This document shows, in pieces, positions 35,809 to 44,550 of a stretch of 64,000 bases of DNA; positions within the stretch are counted from its first letter, which is position 1; every line of letters starts with the position of its first letter. Position numbers and translations under genes: made by a program. The stretch is from Paraflavitalea sp. CAU 1676 (GTDB lineage: Bacteria > Bacteroidota > Bacteroidia > Chitinophagales > Chitinophagaceae): contig NZ_JARHUJ010000015.1 in the NCBI RefSeq assembly GCF_029223285.1, positions 39,263 to 103,262 of the forward strand, written 5' to 3'. The notes under the pieces were generated by a model. That model did not search any database and was not told where the DNA came from. It saw only the letters and a program-made list of their open reading frames with translations.

Positions 35809-36561
35809 ATGAAAATCGTAGTAATCGGAGGCACCGGCCTCATCGGAAGCAAAGTAGTAGGGCACCTTCGCAAATGGGGACATGAGGTAGTAGTCGCGTC
35901 TCCGGCTACAGGTATCAATACTATCACCGGAGAAGGATTGGAAGAAGCGATGAACAACACGGATGTTGTCGTAGACCTTGCTAATTCCCCTTCCTTCGAA
36001 GATAAGGCAGTCCTGGAATTCTTTCAAACTGCTGGCCGCAACCTGCTGGCGGCCGAGGCTAAAGCTGGCGTAAAACACCACATCGCACTCTCCATCGTCG
36101 GTGTAGATCAAATGCAGAACCTGGGGTACATGCGCGCGAAACTGGTACAGGAAGATCTCATCAAGAAGTCGGGCATACCCTATACGATCCTGCGCAGCAC
36201 GCAATTCTTCGAATTTCTGCCAGGTATCGCCGGCGAAGCGACCCGCGATAACGAAGTCCATCTCTCAGCCGTAAAGTTCCAGCCCATTGCTGCCAATGAT
36301 GTTGGCCTCTATGTAGCACAGGCAGTAGTAGCGGCACCGCTTAATGGCGTTCTGCAGATTGCAGGACCCGATCGTGCCCCCATGTTTGAAGTGGTCGACA
36401 AATACCTGCGATATGTAAAAGACCCGCGCCCGGTAATACCCAATGGCGAGTCACGCTATTTCGGTGGCGATATAGGCGATACCTCCCTGGTACCTTCCGG
36501 TGAAGTGAAGCTGGGGGAACTCTCTTTCGATAAATGGTTAACTACGATTCCCAAAGCGTAA
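35809..36561 (+). CDS. NAD(P)-binding atypical SDR / NmrA-like oxidoreductase
   Basis: A 250-residue cytoplasmic protein from ATG 35809 (an in-frame ATG at 35734 adds an unlikely leader). The N-terminal nucleotide-binding motif GGTGLIGSKVV lies at residues 8-18, DVVVDLANSPSF follows, and the atypical-SDR pattern ALSIVGVD / YMRAKLVQEDLIKKSGIPYTILRSTQFFEF continues. There is no Tyr-x-x-x-Lys dyad of classic form in the expected place, as in NmrA-like redox sensors and NAD(P)H:quinone-type members. Close relatives are annotated as NAD(P)H-binding or NmrA proteins. The substrate is unknown. Confidence 0.88.
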   Translation: MKIVVIGGTGLIGSKVVGHLRKWGHEVVVASPATGINTITGEGLEEAMNNTDVVVDLANSPSFEDKAVLEFFQTAGRNLLAAEAKAGVKHHIALSIVGVDQMQNLGYMRAKLVQEDLIKKSGIPYTILRSTQFFEFLPGIAGEATRDNEVHLSAVKFQPIAANDVGLYVAQAVVAAPLNGVLQIAGPDRAPMFEVVDKYLRYVKDPRPVIPNGESRYFGGDIGDTSLVPSGEVKLGELSFDKWLTTIPKA

Positions 36562-36806
36562 GGAGAACTCGTCTGCCCTCGTTGAAACAAAGATGACGGG
36601 TGTCAGCTTGTCGGGGCGGTTGTAATGAGAATGCACTTTCCACCCGTTCGTGCAACAGGATTTCTCTACGCCGGCGTATGATCCTTACGAAAACCGGTCA
36701 ACCACACGGCAACTCAAATTTGGGCAGACGAGCCTTTCCCCCTCCCGGGGCAACGGGCCAACGGTCGATTAACCGGGCCATTTATTCATTCACCAAAACC
36801 TATGTT

Positions 36807-37007
36807 ATGTTGTTTTATTTATTACACCCGGCCATGCGCTATCTGCGGGCAGGAACCGAAGAGCACCCGGTGGTGCCTTTGCACGAACCACCGCACGATA
36901 CCAATGAAGGCGGCGAATTTCTGGACGATGCGATCCATATGGATGAAGTGCCTGTGATCCAAACAGAGGAGAACATTGCACCGGGAAGTCCCGAGAACTT
37001 TCTGTAA
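36807..37007 (+). CDS. small acidic hypothetical protein
   Basis: A 66-residue open frame from ATG 36807: MLFYLLHPAMRYLRAG followed by a hydrophilic, acidic, Pro-rich tail (HEPPHDTNEGGEFLDDAI, VIQTEENIAPGSPENFL). The same frame stays open upstream to 36600, but that part is Arg/Ser-rich and unlike a gene. No family is recognised. It lies between the SDR gene and an exported hydrolase on the same strand, 82 nt before the latter. It may be a genuine small protein because the tail has protein-like composition, but the evidence is thin. Confidence 0.45.
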   Translation: MLFYLLHPAMRYLRAGTEEHPVVPLHEPPHDTNEGGEFLDDAIHMDEVPVIQTEENIAPGSPENFL

Positions 37008-37089
37008 TCCATCAACATCAGCAGTGCACGAGGATAGGGGCCCCCCGTCGCCCTGGTGCCTGCAAACAACATTCAAAAAAACAAAGGTC

Positions 37090-37866
37090 ATGTTCAAGAT
37101 TAAACAAATCCTGCCAGGTGTGATGCTGGCAGCGGTCATTCTATTGTTCGCACAACCCGCGCGATCACAGCAGGTAACAAAAGGAGTAAAGAATATCGTG
37201 CTGGTGCACGGAGCCTTTGCCGATGGTTCCAGTTGGTCAAAGATCATACCCGTACTCAGATCTAAAGGATACAATGTGATCGCCGTGCAAAACCCGCTTT
37301 CCTCATTGGCAGAAGATGTGGCAGCCACTAAAAGAGCGATCGCCTTACTGGATGGTCCTGTACTGTTGGTGGGCCATTCGTACGGAGGCATGGTGGTCAC
37401 GGAGGCCGGTAATGATCCCAAAGTAGCAGGCTTGTTATACGTATGTGCACTGATTCCTAACGACGGCCAATCGGCAGTAGATGTAACAAGTGCCTTCCCG
37501 CCCGGACCAGGCAGTGCAGAGTTTAAACTGGGTGAGTCGGGATTTCTTTCCATGTCCAATAAAGGCATACACAATCATTTTGCGCAGGATCTTTCAAAAG
37601 AAAACCGGGAGATACTGTTCGTAACGCAAGGCCCATGGGCGGTTAAAGCCACTACCGATAAAATAAGCAAAGCCGCCTGGAAGAATAAGCCAGCCTGGTG
37701 CATCATTGGCATCGATGATGGAATGGTGCCCGTTGCGTTGGCCCGGGCCGAAGCTGCTATGCTGAAAGCAAAGTCGATCGAATTGAAATCCAGCCATGTA
37801 CCCATGATATCCAGGCCGGGTGAAGTGACATCATTTATCATCAGCGCGGCTACCGAATTGCAATAG
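37090..37866 (+). CDS. alpha/beta hydrolase, exported
   Basis: A 258-residue hydrolase from ATG 37090, which gives signal peptide MFKIKQILPGVMLAAVILLFAQPARS. Oxyanion motif VLVHGAFADGSSW, nucleophile elbow GHSYGG with S97, acidic residue in GIDDGMVP, and His in SSHVPMISRPGEV near the C-terminus. This is the small single-domain type often annotated as alpha/beta hydrolase or salicylate-esterase-like. Upstream in-frame ATG 36976 overlaps the preceding small gene and is unlikely. It is 47 nt before the YCII-family gene, so the two are likely co-transcribed. Confidence 0.9.
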   Translation: MFKIKQILPGVMLAAVILLFAQPARSQQVTKGVKNIVLVHGAFADGSSWSKIIPVLRSKGYNVIAVQNPLSSLAEDVAATKRAIALLDGPVLLVGHSYGGMVVTEAGNDPKVAGLLYVCALIPNDGQSAVDVTSAFPPGPGSAEFKLGESGFLSMSNKGIHNHFAQDLSKENREILFVTQGPWAVKATTDKISKAAWKNKPAWCIIGIDDGMVPVALARAEAAMLKAKSIELKSSHVPMISRPGEVTSFIISAATELQ

Positions 37867-37913
37867 TGGTTCGCACAACGACATAATCTATTTCAAATCA
37901 TAAAACCTAAAAA

Positions 37914-38261
37914 ATGCAAGAATTCCTGATCGCGATCCACAGAGATCTCACCAGTAAAAACCCGATGCCTACACCCGAGCAGATGAAAGAAGCGCTGAAA
38001 CCTTACCAGGATTGGATTGCCGGTATAGCAGCCAGCAACAAACTGGTAGCTCCCCCAAAAAGATGGGATGTTGACGGAAGAGTAATTACAGCACCAGGCG
38101 TAGTGAAGGAAGGCCCTTATGCCGAAAAGAAACATTCTATCGGCGGCCTGTTCCTGATCAAGGCAAAGGATTATGACGAGGCGGTAGCAATAGCACAGGA
38201 ATGTCCCATCATCAAGTATGGCGCAGTAGTGGAAGTACGCATGGCCATCGTAGCCGCGTAA
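37914..38261 (+). CDS. YCII-related (DGPF) domain protein
   Basis: A 115-residue cytoplasmic protein of the YCII/DGPF family: N-terminal MQEFLIAIHRD strand, PYQDWIAGIAASNKLV helix, then ITAPGVVKEGPYAEKKHSIGGLFLIKAKDYDEAVAIAQECP, which is the family core (the DGPF-like EGPY followed by GG-F-I). Members form a ferredoxin-like barrel; some are dehalogenase-like and others sit with ECF sigma factors. The function here is unknown. It follows the exported hydrolase by 47 nt. Confidence 0.88.
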   Translation: MQEFLIAIHRDLTSKNPMPTPEQMKEALKPYQDWIAGIAASNKLVAPPKRWDVDGRVITAPGVVKEGPYAEKKHSIGGLFLIKAKDYDEAVAIAQECPIIKYGAVVEVRMAIVAA

Positions 38262-38371
38262 CCGGTTGAAGCATCGAATGAAAGGCTGCTCCATACCCAC
38301 GGGGGGAGCCTTTCACCTTTCAGCTAACGAATGAGTGACACCCAATTGATCACTGAATAAATGCACTATTG

Positions 38372-39325
38372 ATGGAAAATAAAGATATGATAAGCGTGCT
38401 CGATCGCCTGGCCGGTAGCCTGGAGCAGTGTGGTGACATGCAACAGGTTTACCTCGATAGCATGCAGGAAAAAGAGTATACCGGTGGAGCGACCGGCAAT
38501 CAGCCTTCCGGCCAGTTTAGGATCAACGAGGGAAAGCTCCCGCCTTTTCTTCAGCTTATGGGTATACGTAGCCTGACCGTCCATGATACGGGAGAACTAA
38601 GCAACCTGTTGGCGCAGGCAACTGCAGCGGCTCTGCAGGTAGGTGGTCCCCCCCGCCAATATTTTAGAGATAGGGCACTCGTCAGCCACCTCCGGGCATT
38701 GTTCGGGCACACCACTACGATCGCCTTTGCCGATTGGGCAGTGTTCACGGGCGCCTCCGATAGTTGGGACGATCTGCTTACGCAGGTGATAAAGCCGCTC
38801 AACCGGAAAGACCTGGAGTTCGTGTTTTACCTCGGCAACATAGCAGCTACCCCGGTTTTCCTGGTCGATGAAATGCTCGATATCATGGGCGACTATAGCA
38901 GATACGGGGCCACTACATTTATACTCGAACAGGAAGAGATGATGAAGTTATGGCAAGGCATCAATGGAATACATCGAACAAAGAGCGATTCATGGCCATT
39001 CGACTACGAAGAAAAATACAGGTCGCTGTTCAATGCATTGAAAGTTCACAGGCTGCTGGTATACGCCAACAACGGCGTGTCACTGTATGCGAAAGACCAA
39101 CAGTTCAACTTGTCACGCAGGGTGCTTCCGGCAAACATCGAGAAGGGAAGTCATGCCAGAAATGATTACATCAATGGCTATTCCATGGGGTTATCACTTC
39201 ATTTCGACATTGCGTTGTGTATTGCGCTCGGTATTGTATTCTATGCCGCCAAAGGGGAGTACAAAGCCACACCCGATCGGCAGGTACTGCTTAATTACAT
39301 AAACACCTGGAAATCTCAAAACTAA
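38372..39325 (+). CDS. hypothetical protein, paired with an AraC regulator
   Basis: A 317-residue cytoplasmic protein from ATG 38372 (TTG one codon earlier is also open). I do not recognise a family. It has no signal peptide, no clear membrane segment except a moderately hydrophobic helix near the end (HFDIALCIALGIVFYAA), and no catalytic motif. Notable segments are FADWAVFTGASDSWDDLLTQ and WPFDYEEKYRSLFNALKVHRLLVYANNG. The next gene, an AraC regulator, begins 5 nt after its stop, so they are one unit and may act together. The length and codon pattern leave little doubt that it is real. Confidence 0.8.
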   Translation: MENKDMISVLDRLAGSLEQCGDMQQVYLDSMQEKEYTGGATGNQPSGQFRINEGKLPPFLQLMGIRSLTVHDTGELSNLLAQATAAALQVGGPPRQYFRDRALVSHLRALFGHTTTIAFADWAVFTGASDSWDDLLTQVIKPLNRKDLEFVFYLGNIAATPVFLVDEMLDIMGDYSRYGATTFILEQEEMMKLWQGINGIHRTKSDSWPFDYEEKYRSLFNALKVHRLLVYANNGVSLYAKDQQFNLSRRVLPANIEKGSHARNDYINGYSMGLSLHFDIALCIALGIVFYAAKGEYKATPDRQVLLNYINTWKSQN

Positions 39326-39330
39326 TAACG

Positions 39331-40194
39331 ATGGATATTACTTTCACTTTTCCGAATAAACGTTTGCCTGTAAAAGTGTACAGGATCGGATCCGAAATGG
39401 GCGACGGCGTTGCCGTATATCCGCCACGGCACCACCAGGTCGACTTCGAACTCATCTGGATTCAACAGGGTGCAGGATTGCATATCATAAATGATGAAAG
39501 GTATCAGATGACGGCCAATGTACTATATGCCGCGCTGCCCGGCGACGAACACGAGCTCTACATAGAACCGGGAGCCCGGGGGTATATCGTAAGTTTCAAT
39601 ACGGCCTATGCAAACCAGGTCGATGTTGATTATGATATCACCGATGAATCGTACCTGCATAACTACTTTTCGAGATCACCGGCATTAACATTGAAAGGGG
39701 ATCAGGTAGAACAGCTGCAGCCATTGATCAACCTGCTGGAAAATGAATCCACCAAAGAAGCGGAACTCGGCAGTGAGATATTGGGCAAGTGTCTTCAGTT
39801 GTTCCTGCTATACATACGGCGGCAGATCGCAGCAGTAGAAGACCGATCGGCCATGGCCAGGATGAATGCGTTGGTAAAACGGTACTTTGGATTATTGGAT
39901 AAGGATTTCAAGACAAGGAAAAATGTCGAGGAGTATGCCCGCGAACTGAAGGTGACCCCCAACTACCTGAACCTCGTGGTAAAACGCGCATCCGGATATC
40001 CTGCCAATTACCACATCAGGCAGCGGTTATTCCAGGAAGCCAAACGAAAGGCTAAGTATTCCGGTTACAGTGTGAAAGAAATAGCCTACTACCTCAACTT
40101 CAGCGACAGTTCTCATTTCAGCAAGTTCTTCAAGAGTATGTGCGGGGTCAGTTTTTCAGAATACCGGCAAACAGAATTGAAAGGTGCAGCCTGA
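39331..40194 (+). CDS. AraC family transcriptional regulator
   Basis: A 287-residue regulator. The N-terminal cupin-like sensor has PPRHHQVDFELIWIQQGAGLHIINDERYQ and ANVLYAALPGDEHELYIEP. The C-terminal double helix-turn-helix is seen as NVEEYARELKVTPNYLNLVV and YSVKEIAYYLNFSDSSHFSKFFK. It starts 5 nt after the hypothetical gene, which implies a joint transcript. It is convergent with an alpha/beta hydrolase gene on the minus strand. Confidence 0.92.
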   Translation: MDITFTFPNKRLPVKVYRIGSEMGDGVAVYPPRHHQVDFELIWIQQGAGLHIINDERYQMTANVLYAALPGDEHELYIEPGARGYIVSFNTAYANQVDVDYDITDESYLHNYFSRSPALTLKGDQVEQLQPLINLLENESTKEAELGSEILGKCLQLFLLYIRRQIAAVEDRSAMARMNALVKRYFGLLDKDFKTRKNVEEYARELKVTPNYLNLVVKRASGYPANYHIRQRLFQEAKRKAKYSGYSVKEIAYYLNFSDSSHFSKFFKSMCGVSFSEYRQTELKGAA

Positions 40195-40330
40195 TAGAAA
40201 GCCCGCTTATCTCCACTCCATGCCCGGAGGCATGCCTCATCAATTGATCCCGCGCCCACAGTAAAGCTCCCGGCTAAATTCCCGCTTTGTTTATTCTCTG
40301 CCACAACATCCTTGATACAACCTGAATAAA

Positions 40331-40358
40331 ACAAAAAAGAGCAGGAGATCCTGCTCTT
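40331..40358 (-). terminator. minus-strand terminator of the alpha/beta hydrolase gene
   Basis: Stem AAGAGCAGGA / TCCTGCTCTT with GA loop. On the minus strand it is followed by a run of T residues, and it lies 19 nt beyond the hydrolase stop. It may also stop plus-strand transcripts from the AraC gene weakly. Confidence 0.85.
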
Positions 40359-40376
40359 ACTCATTGATCCATATAG

Positions 40377-41375
40377 CTACTTTCCGAGGTAGTGTTTCAG
40401 TTCAGCCGCTGCATGGCGGATCAAAGATTTGGTTGCCGGCAATTGGGCCATCCCGTTAAGCATTCCAAAGTCGTGAATTACACCATTGTAACGGATAGTG
40501 GTGACGGTAACCCCAGCCTCATCGAGTTTCCGGCCATAGGCCTCGCCCTCATCGCGCAAGATATCATTCTCAGCTACCTGGATCAGCGTAGGCGGCAAGC
40601 CCTTCAGTTGTTCAATGGTTGCCCGCAGCGGAGACGCATAGATATGTTTCCTTTCCACCGGAGAGAGCGTGTACATATCATACATCCATTTCATGAGGGA
40701 AGTGGTGAGGAAGCGATCTTCTCCAAATAACCGGTACGATTCAGTATCGAAGTCAGCGTCAACAATAGGCCACATCATCACCTGCAACTTAATGAGCGGA
40801 CCACCCGCTGCTTTTGCTTTCAGGGCCGTAACGGCAGTCATGTTTCCCCCAACGCTATTGCCCACGACAGCAAGATTGCTGCCATCTACCTGGATCTCTT
40901 CTCCGTGAGCTGCTACCCATTGAGTAGCCGCAAATATCTCGTTCACGGCCTGCGGATATTGAGCATCAGGTGTGCGGGTATAGTTAACAAATACAGCGGC
41001 AAAGCCCGATGCAACAACGAGGTCACGCACCAGGCGCTGGTGTGTTGGGAAATCGCCCAGGATCCATCCTCCGCCATGAATGAACATAAATGCAGGCAGC
41101 TTGTCAGTATTGCCCGCGGGTCTCACAATGTCGAGGTCCACGGTAAAGCCATCATGAGTAATGGTTTTGTGGGCAACATCGATGCCCGAAAGATCGACTG
41201 GCACAGCGGCCTGTGCATCTTCCAAAACCTTTCTTGCAGCAAGCGGACCAAGAGATTCTACCGGAGCGCCTCCGTTGTTGAGAGCCTTGAGAAATTGTTT
41301 GGTGCCCGAACCCAGGTGTGGATCGGTTTGCCAGTTCTGTACGGCAGAAGCCGGCGATTTTGTGAGTGTTTGCAT
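40377..41375 (-). CDS. alpha/beta hydrolase of the hormone-sensitive-lipase (HSL) type
   Basis: A 332-residue cytoplasmic esterase. The oxyanion motif is HGGGW (MFIHGGGWILGDF), the nucleophile elbow is GNSVGG (Ser in VVGNSVGGNMT), and the C-terminal part has ILRDEGEAYGRKL (Asp) and YNGVIHDFGML (His), all in the order of the HSL/AcrR-linked esterase family. No signal peptide is seen. It is downstream of an AraC gene on the same strand (194-nt gap), so that AraC protein may control it. The substrate is unknown. Confidence 0.92.
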   Translation of the reverse strand: MQTLTKSPASAVQNWQTDPHLGSGTKQFLKALNNGGAPVESLGPLAARKVLEDAQAAVPVDLSGIDVAHKTITHDGFTVDLDIVRPAGNTDKLPAFMFIHGGGWILGDFPTHQRLVRDLVVASGFAAVFVNYTRTPDAQYPQAVNEIFAATQWVAAHGEEIQVDGSNLAVVGNSVGGNMTAVTALKAKAAGGPLIKLQVMMWPIVDADFDTESYRLFGEDRFLTTSLMKWMYDMYTLSPVERKHIYASPLRATIEQLKGLPPTLIQVAENDILRDEGEAYGRKLDEAGVTVTTIRYNGVIHDFGMLNGMAQLPATKSLIRHAAAELKHYLGK

Positions 41376-41569
41376 AACTAAATGGTTTAATGAATCGTGA
41401 AAAGAAAACCTGCATGTGGCGGGTAGGCTGTACGCTATGGAAGAAAGGCGATCCCCAACGTAAAAAGCCGTGCAGCATGCAGGAGTAGGATCGAAGGTAG
41501 ATCACGGGAAACCCGCTGTCAATGGCGGTCTCATGCATTCACATGCCTTAATTATGCATTAGCGGGTAG

Positions 41570-42427
41570 TTACAATTTTTTCCGGAAAGAAAGGCGATAC
41601 TGCAGCGGACTGGAGTCGATCTTGGCTTTGAACGTTCTGTGAAAATTTGAAACATCTTTAAACCCGCTGTCAAAGCAGATCTGTGAGATCGATTTGTCGG
41701 AAAGCACCAGTTCCCGCGTGGCAAAGTCGATCCGGTAATCGTTGACAGCTTCTACAAAAGTCTTCCGGGTAATACGCTTGAAGTATTTGCAGAAAGAAGG
41801 TACCGTCATATTGGCGATAGCGGCTGCGGAGTCTAACGAGATATCGTCCTGGAAATGATCGACGATGTAGGCAATTACCTGGTGTATGCGTTCCAGCTCG
41901 GATAGGGAGAGAGAATCGAATTCACTTCTTTTTTGGAGGACTGTATAATTAGAGGCGGTGGCAAGATGATACAACAGGTCAAGCAGCAAAATAAGCCGGC
42001 TATAATTATTCTTTTCCTGCAAAAGAGTGGTCATCTTGTTCCTGACAGCCGACGTATCTCCCTTAAAATGCAGACCATTGTTGCAGGCGTTGAGTAAAAG
42101 TTGGATATCCTTCATTTCCGGCAACACAAAGAAATGCTCTCCCAGAAACGCCGCACGAAAATGAACGACGATCGAAACCGAGTTTTCGGAGGCGCCCTCA
42201 CCTGTTTTCCAGCAATGAGGTAAGTTACCACCCAGCAGCACCAGGTCGCCGGCATCATAATCCTGCATATGCGAACCCACATAACGGCGCCCCGACCCTT
42301 TAACGATCAACGTCAGCTCATACTCGGGGTGATAATGGTAAGGAGCAGAAAAATGTTTCTCTGTAAACTTCCTCACCAGGAACGAATGGTTGGCCGAGGT
42401 CTTAACAGCTTCAAAAGCAGGCTTCAT
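41570..42427 (-). CDS. AraC family transcriptional regulator with cupin sensor
   Basis: A 285-residue regulator. The N-terminal cupin pattern is HFSAPYHYHPEYELTLIVKG, DAGDLVLLGGNLPHCW. The C-terminal helix-turn-helix pair is SAAAIANMTVPSFCKYFKRI and SISQICFDSGFKDVSNFHRTFK. It is divergent from a PhyH dioxygenase gene 130 nt away and upstream of the HSL-type esterase. Regulators of this form commonly control the divergent carbohydrate genes; here this points to the PhyH / glycosidase / isomerase run. Confidence 0.93.
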   Translation of the reverse strand: MKPAFEAVKTSANHSFLVRKFTEKHFSAPYHYHPEYELTLIVKGSGRRYVGSHMQDYDAGDLVLLGGNLPHCWKTGEGASENSVSIVVHFRAAFLGEHFFVLPEMKDIQLLLNACNNGLHFKGDTSAVRNKMTTLLQEKNNYSRLILLLDLLYHLATASNYTVLQKRSEFDSLSLSELERIHQVIAYIVDHFQDDISLDSAAAIANMTVPSFCKYFKRITRKTFVEAVNDYRIDFATRELVLSDKSISQICFDSGFKDVSNFHRTFKAKIDSSPLQYRLSFRKKL

Positions 42428-42459
42428 TTATAGAGATTTTTGCGCTGAAATTATTGTCA

Positions 42460-42467
42460 CAAAAGTA
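42460..42467 (-). promoter_or_regulatory. -7 element for the minus-strand AraC gene
   Basis: On the minus strand TACTTTTG fits the Bacteroidetes TAnnTTTG element exactly and lies 33 nt before the ATG at 42427. A -33 TTG at good spacing was not found, so confidence is moderate. Confidence 0.5.
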
Positions 42468-42557
42468 ATGCGGGCAAAATTTACCACATTTTAGGCAATA
42501 TTGCCGTTTTTCAACAGGCAGTAAAGTGGTTAGTTTGTATTCATTAAAACATGTCAT

Positions 42558-43370
42558 ATGGATCAACAGATATTGCCCTCCCTGGAGGAGGAGCTGCTGA
42601 TAAACGCTGCACAGGTAACCGCATTCAGGCAAAATGGACACACACTAACAAAGGGTGTATTAAACCCGGAAGAAGTAGCTATATACCGCCAGGTGATCAA
42701 CGAGGCTGCTTACAAATACAATACAGAAACACGGAAGCTGGCCGATCGTGACACTTACGGAAAAGCATTCCTGCAAGTGATGAACCTGTGGGAATTTGAT
42801 GAAGCAGTAAGAAGATACACGTTGGCGAAAAGGTTTGCCAGGATAGCGGCCGATCTGCTCGGGGTGCCGAAAGTGCGCGTCTACCACGATCAGGCATTGT
42901 TCAAAGAGCCCGGAGGTGGATTTACACCCTGGCACCAGGATCAATACTACTGGCCCTTGAGCACTACCAATACCGTGACCATGTGGATGCCTATGATCGA
43001 TATCACAGAAGAGATGGGCATGCTCACCTTTGCATCAGGATCGCATAAGGAAGGTTCTGTGAAAAATATAGCCATATCCGACGAATCGGAAGCGGAACTC
43101 AACAATTACATACAGAAAAAGGGCTACGAAATAACACGCGCAACAACGATGAACGCCGGCGATGCCACCTGGCACTATGGGTGGACGCTCCATGCCGCGC
43201 CTGGCAACAACTCGGCCGTCACCCGCGAAGTGATGACCGTCATCTATTTTGCCGACGGTGCCACCATCACCGAACCCATTAACCAGCACCAGGAAAATGA
43301 CCGCAACCGCTGGCTCGAAGGACTTCCTCCGGGAGCATTAGCGGCCAGCAACATAAATCCCCTGGTGTAA
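42558..43370 (+). CDS. phytanoyl-CoA dioxygenase (PhyH) family protein
   Basis: A 270-residue Fe(II)/2-oxoglutarate-dependent oxygenase. Metal ligands are visible as HQDQYYW (His and Asp of HxD) and the distal His in TLHAAPGNNS, with Arg of the 2-oxoglutarate site in AVTREVM. The double-stranded beta-helix pattern WMPMIDITEEMGMLTFASGSH is typical. There is no signal peptide. It heads a plus-strand run: its stop overlaps the start of the glycoside hydrolase gene by one base (TAATG). It probably hydroxylates a small substrate; which is unknown. Confidence 0.92.
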   Translation: MDQQILPSLEEELLINAAQVTAFRQNGHTLTKGVLNPEEVAIYRQVINEAAYKYNTETRKLADRDTYGKAFLQVMNLWEFDEAVRRYTLAKRFARIAADLLGVPKVRVYHDQALFKEPGGGFTPWHQDQYYWPLSTTNTVTMWMPMIDITEEMGMLTFASGSHKEGSVKNIAISDESEAELNNYIQKKGYEITRATTMNAGDATWHYGWTLHAAPGNNSAVTREVMTVIYFADGATITEPINQHQENDRNRWLEGLPPGALAASNINPLV

Positions 43371-44473
43371 TGAAAAACTCAATAACTACCCGTATGAAAA
43401 AACAGTTCTGCATCCTTTTGCTGCTGATCACAATAAGTTCCGGTAAGTTATCGGCACAGGATTCAACTTTGCGGTGGACCACCCAACGCGCCTGGGATTG
43501 GTATAAAAAGAATCCCTGGTATTGTGGCTTCAACTATATACCGGCCTATGCCATCAATTATACCGCCATGTGGGATAAGACCAGCTTTGATGCCACTGCA
43601 ATCGATAAAGAATTGGCCCTGGCTGCCCGGTCTGGCATGAATGTATTGCGGGCAGTATTACAGTACGCAGTGTATGAAGACGATCCTAAATACTTTTTGA
43701 AGACCCTGGAAACATTCACTGTGCTATGTGATAAACACCATATCAAATTTGTGCCCTCCCTTTTTGATGATTGTGCATTCGGCATTACACACGACCCAAA
43801 AACCGGGAAACAACCGGATCCACTACCAGGCTGGTATGCCTGGGCCTGGTCGCCAAGTCCCGGCCACAGCATGGTAGTGGATTCTACCACCTATCCGCGC
43901 CTCGAAAAATACGTAAAAGCAGTGATCGGGCGATTTAAGAACGACAACCGTATACTGTTTTGGGATCTGTACAATGAACCTACCAATGGTGGATTGGGAT
44001 CAGCTACATTTCCCTTGCTCAGAAAAGTAGTGGCTTGGGCCAGGTCGATCGATCCGGTACAGCCATTAACGATTGACGTCTTCGACAGAAACCCGCGGTT
44101 GAATGAGATCATCTTTGCAGCATCGGATATCATTACGTTCCATAACTACGAGAACAAGGATGCGTTGCTCAAACAGATCAGAGAACTCAAAAAACACAAC
44201 CGGCCGGTGATGTGTACCGAATGGATGAACCGCCCCTGGGCGAGTACCGTGGGCAACAACTTGCCGGTCTTTTATGAAGAGGGGGTGGGGTGCATGTTAT
44301 GGGGGCTGGTAAACGGCAAAACCCAAACTGACCTCCCTTGGGGGCATCGGCCGGGCGATCCAGTATCGGCCATCTGGCAGCATGATCTTTACCGCGGCGA
44401 TTTTACTGCTTACGACACAGCTGAGATAGCATCAGTTAAGCGGTACATTACATTGTCCAAAGAACGTCGTTAA
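43370..44473 (+). CDS. exported GH5-like glycoside hydrolase
   Basis: A 367-residue secreted TIM-barrel hydrolase. The signal peptide is MKKQFCILLLLITISSGKLSA if translation starts at ATG 43394; the first ATG at 43370 adds eight residues and is coupled to the PhyH stop. The acid/base is probably E203 in WDLYNEPTNG and the nucleophile E284 in MCTEWMNRP, the spacing expected of clan GH-A. Additional barrel segments are GMNVLRAVLQYAVYEDD and FHNYENKD. Relatives are annotated as cellulase-family or 1,4-beta-xylanase. The sugar specificity cannot be read from the sequence. It stands between PhyH and isomerase genes. Confidence 0.85.
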   Translation: MKNSITTRMKKQFCILLLLITISSGKLSAQDSTLRWTTQRAWDWYKKNPWYCGFNYIPAYAINYTAMWDKTSFDATAIDKELALAARSGMNVLRAVLQYAVYEDDPKYFLKTLETFTVLCDKHHIKFVPSLFDDCAFGITHDPKTGKQPDPLPGWYAWAWSPSPGHSMVVDSTTYPRLEKYVKAVIGRFKNDNRILFWDLYNEPTNGGLGSATFPLLRKVVAWARSIDPVQPLTIDVFDRNPRLNEIIFAASDIITFHNYENKDALLKQIRELKKHNRPVMCTEWMNRPWASTVGNNLPVFYEEGVGCMLWGLVNGKTQTDLPWGHRPGDPVSAIWQHDLYRGDFTAYDTAEIASVKRYITLSKERR

Positions 44474-44550
44474 ATCCGGAGCGTCGGTTCAAACAAACAA
44501 TGAAATTGAATCGCCGGCTCTGATCCCTACAAACCCGAAACCCTTTCACG

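Noticed and set aside
11742..36800. Shared 13-mer ATTCACCAAAACC just before two genes (11742 and 36788)
   Set aside because: A 13-nt match is expected many times by chance in 64 kb, and the two genes have no link.
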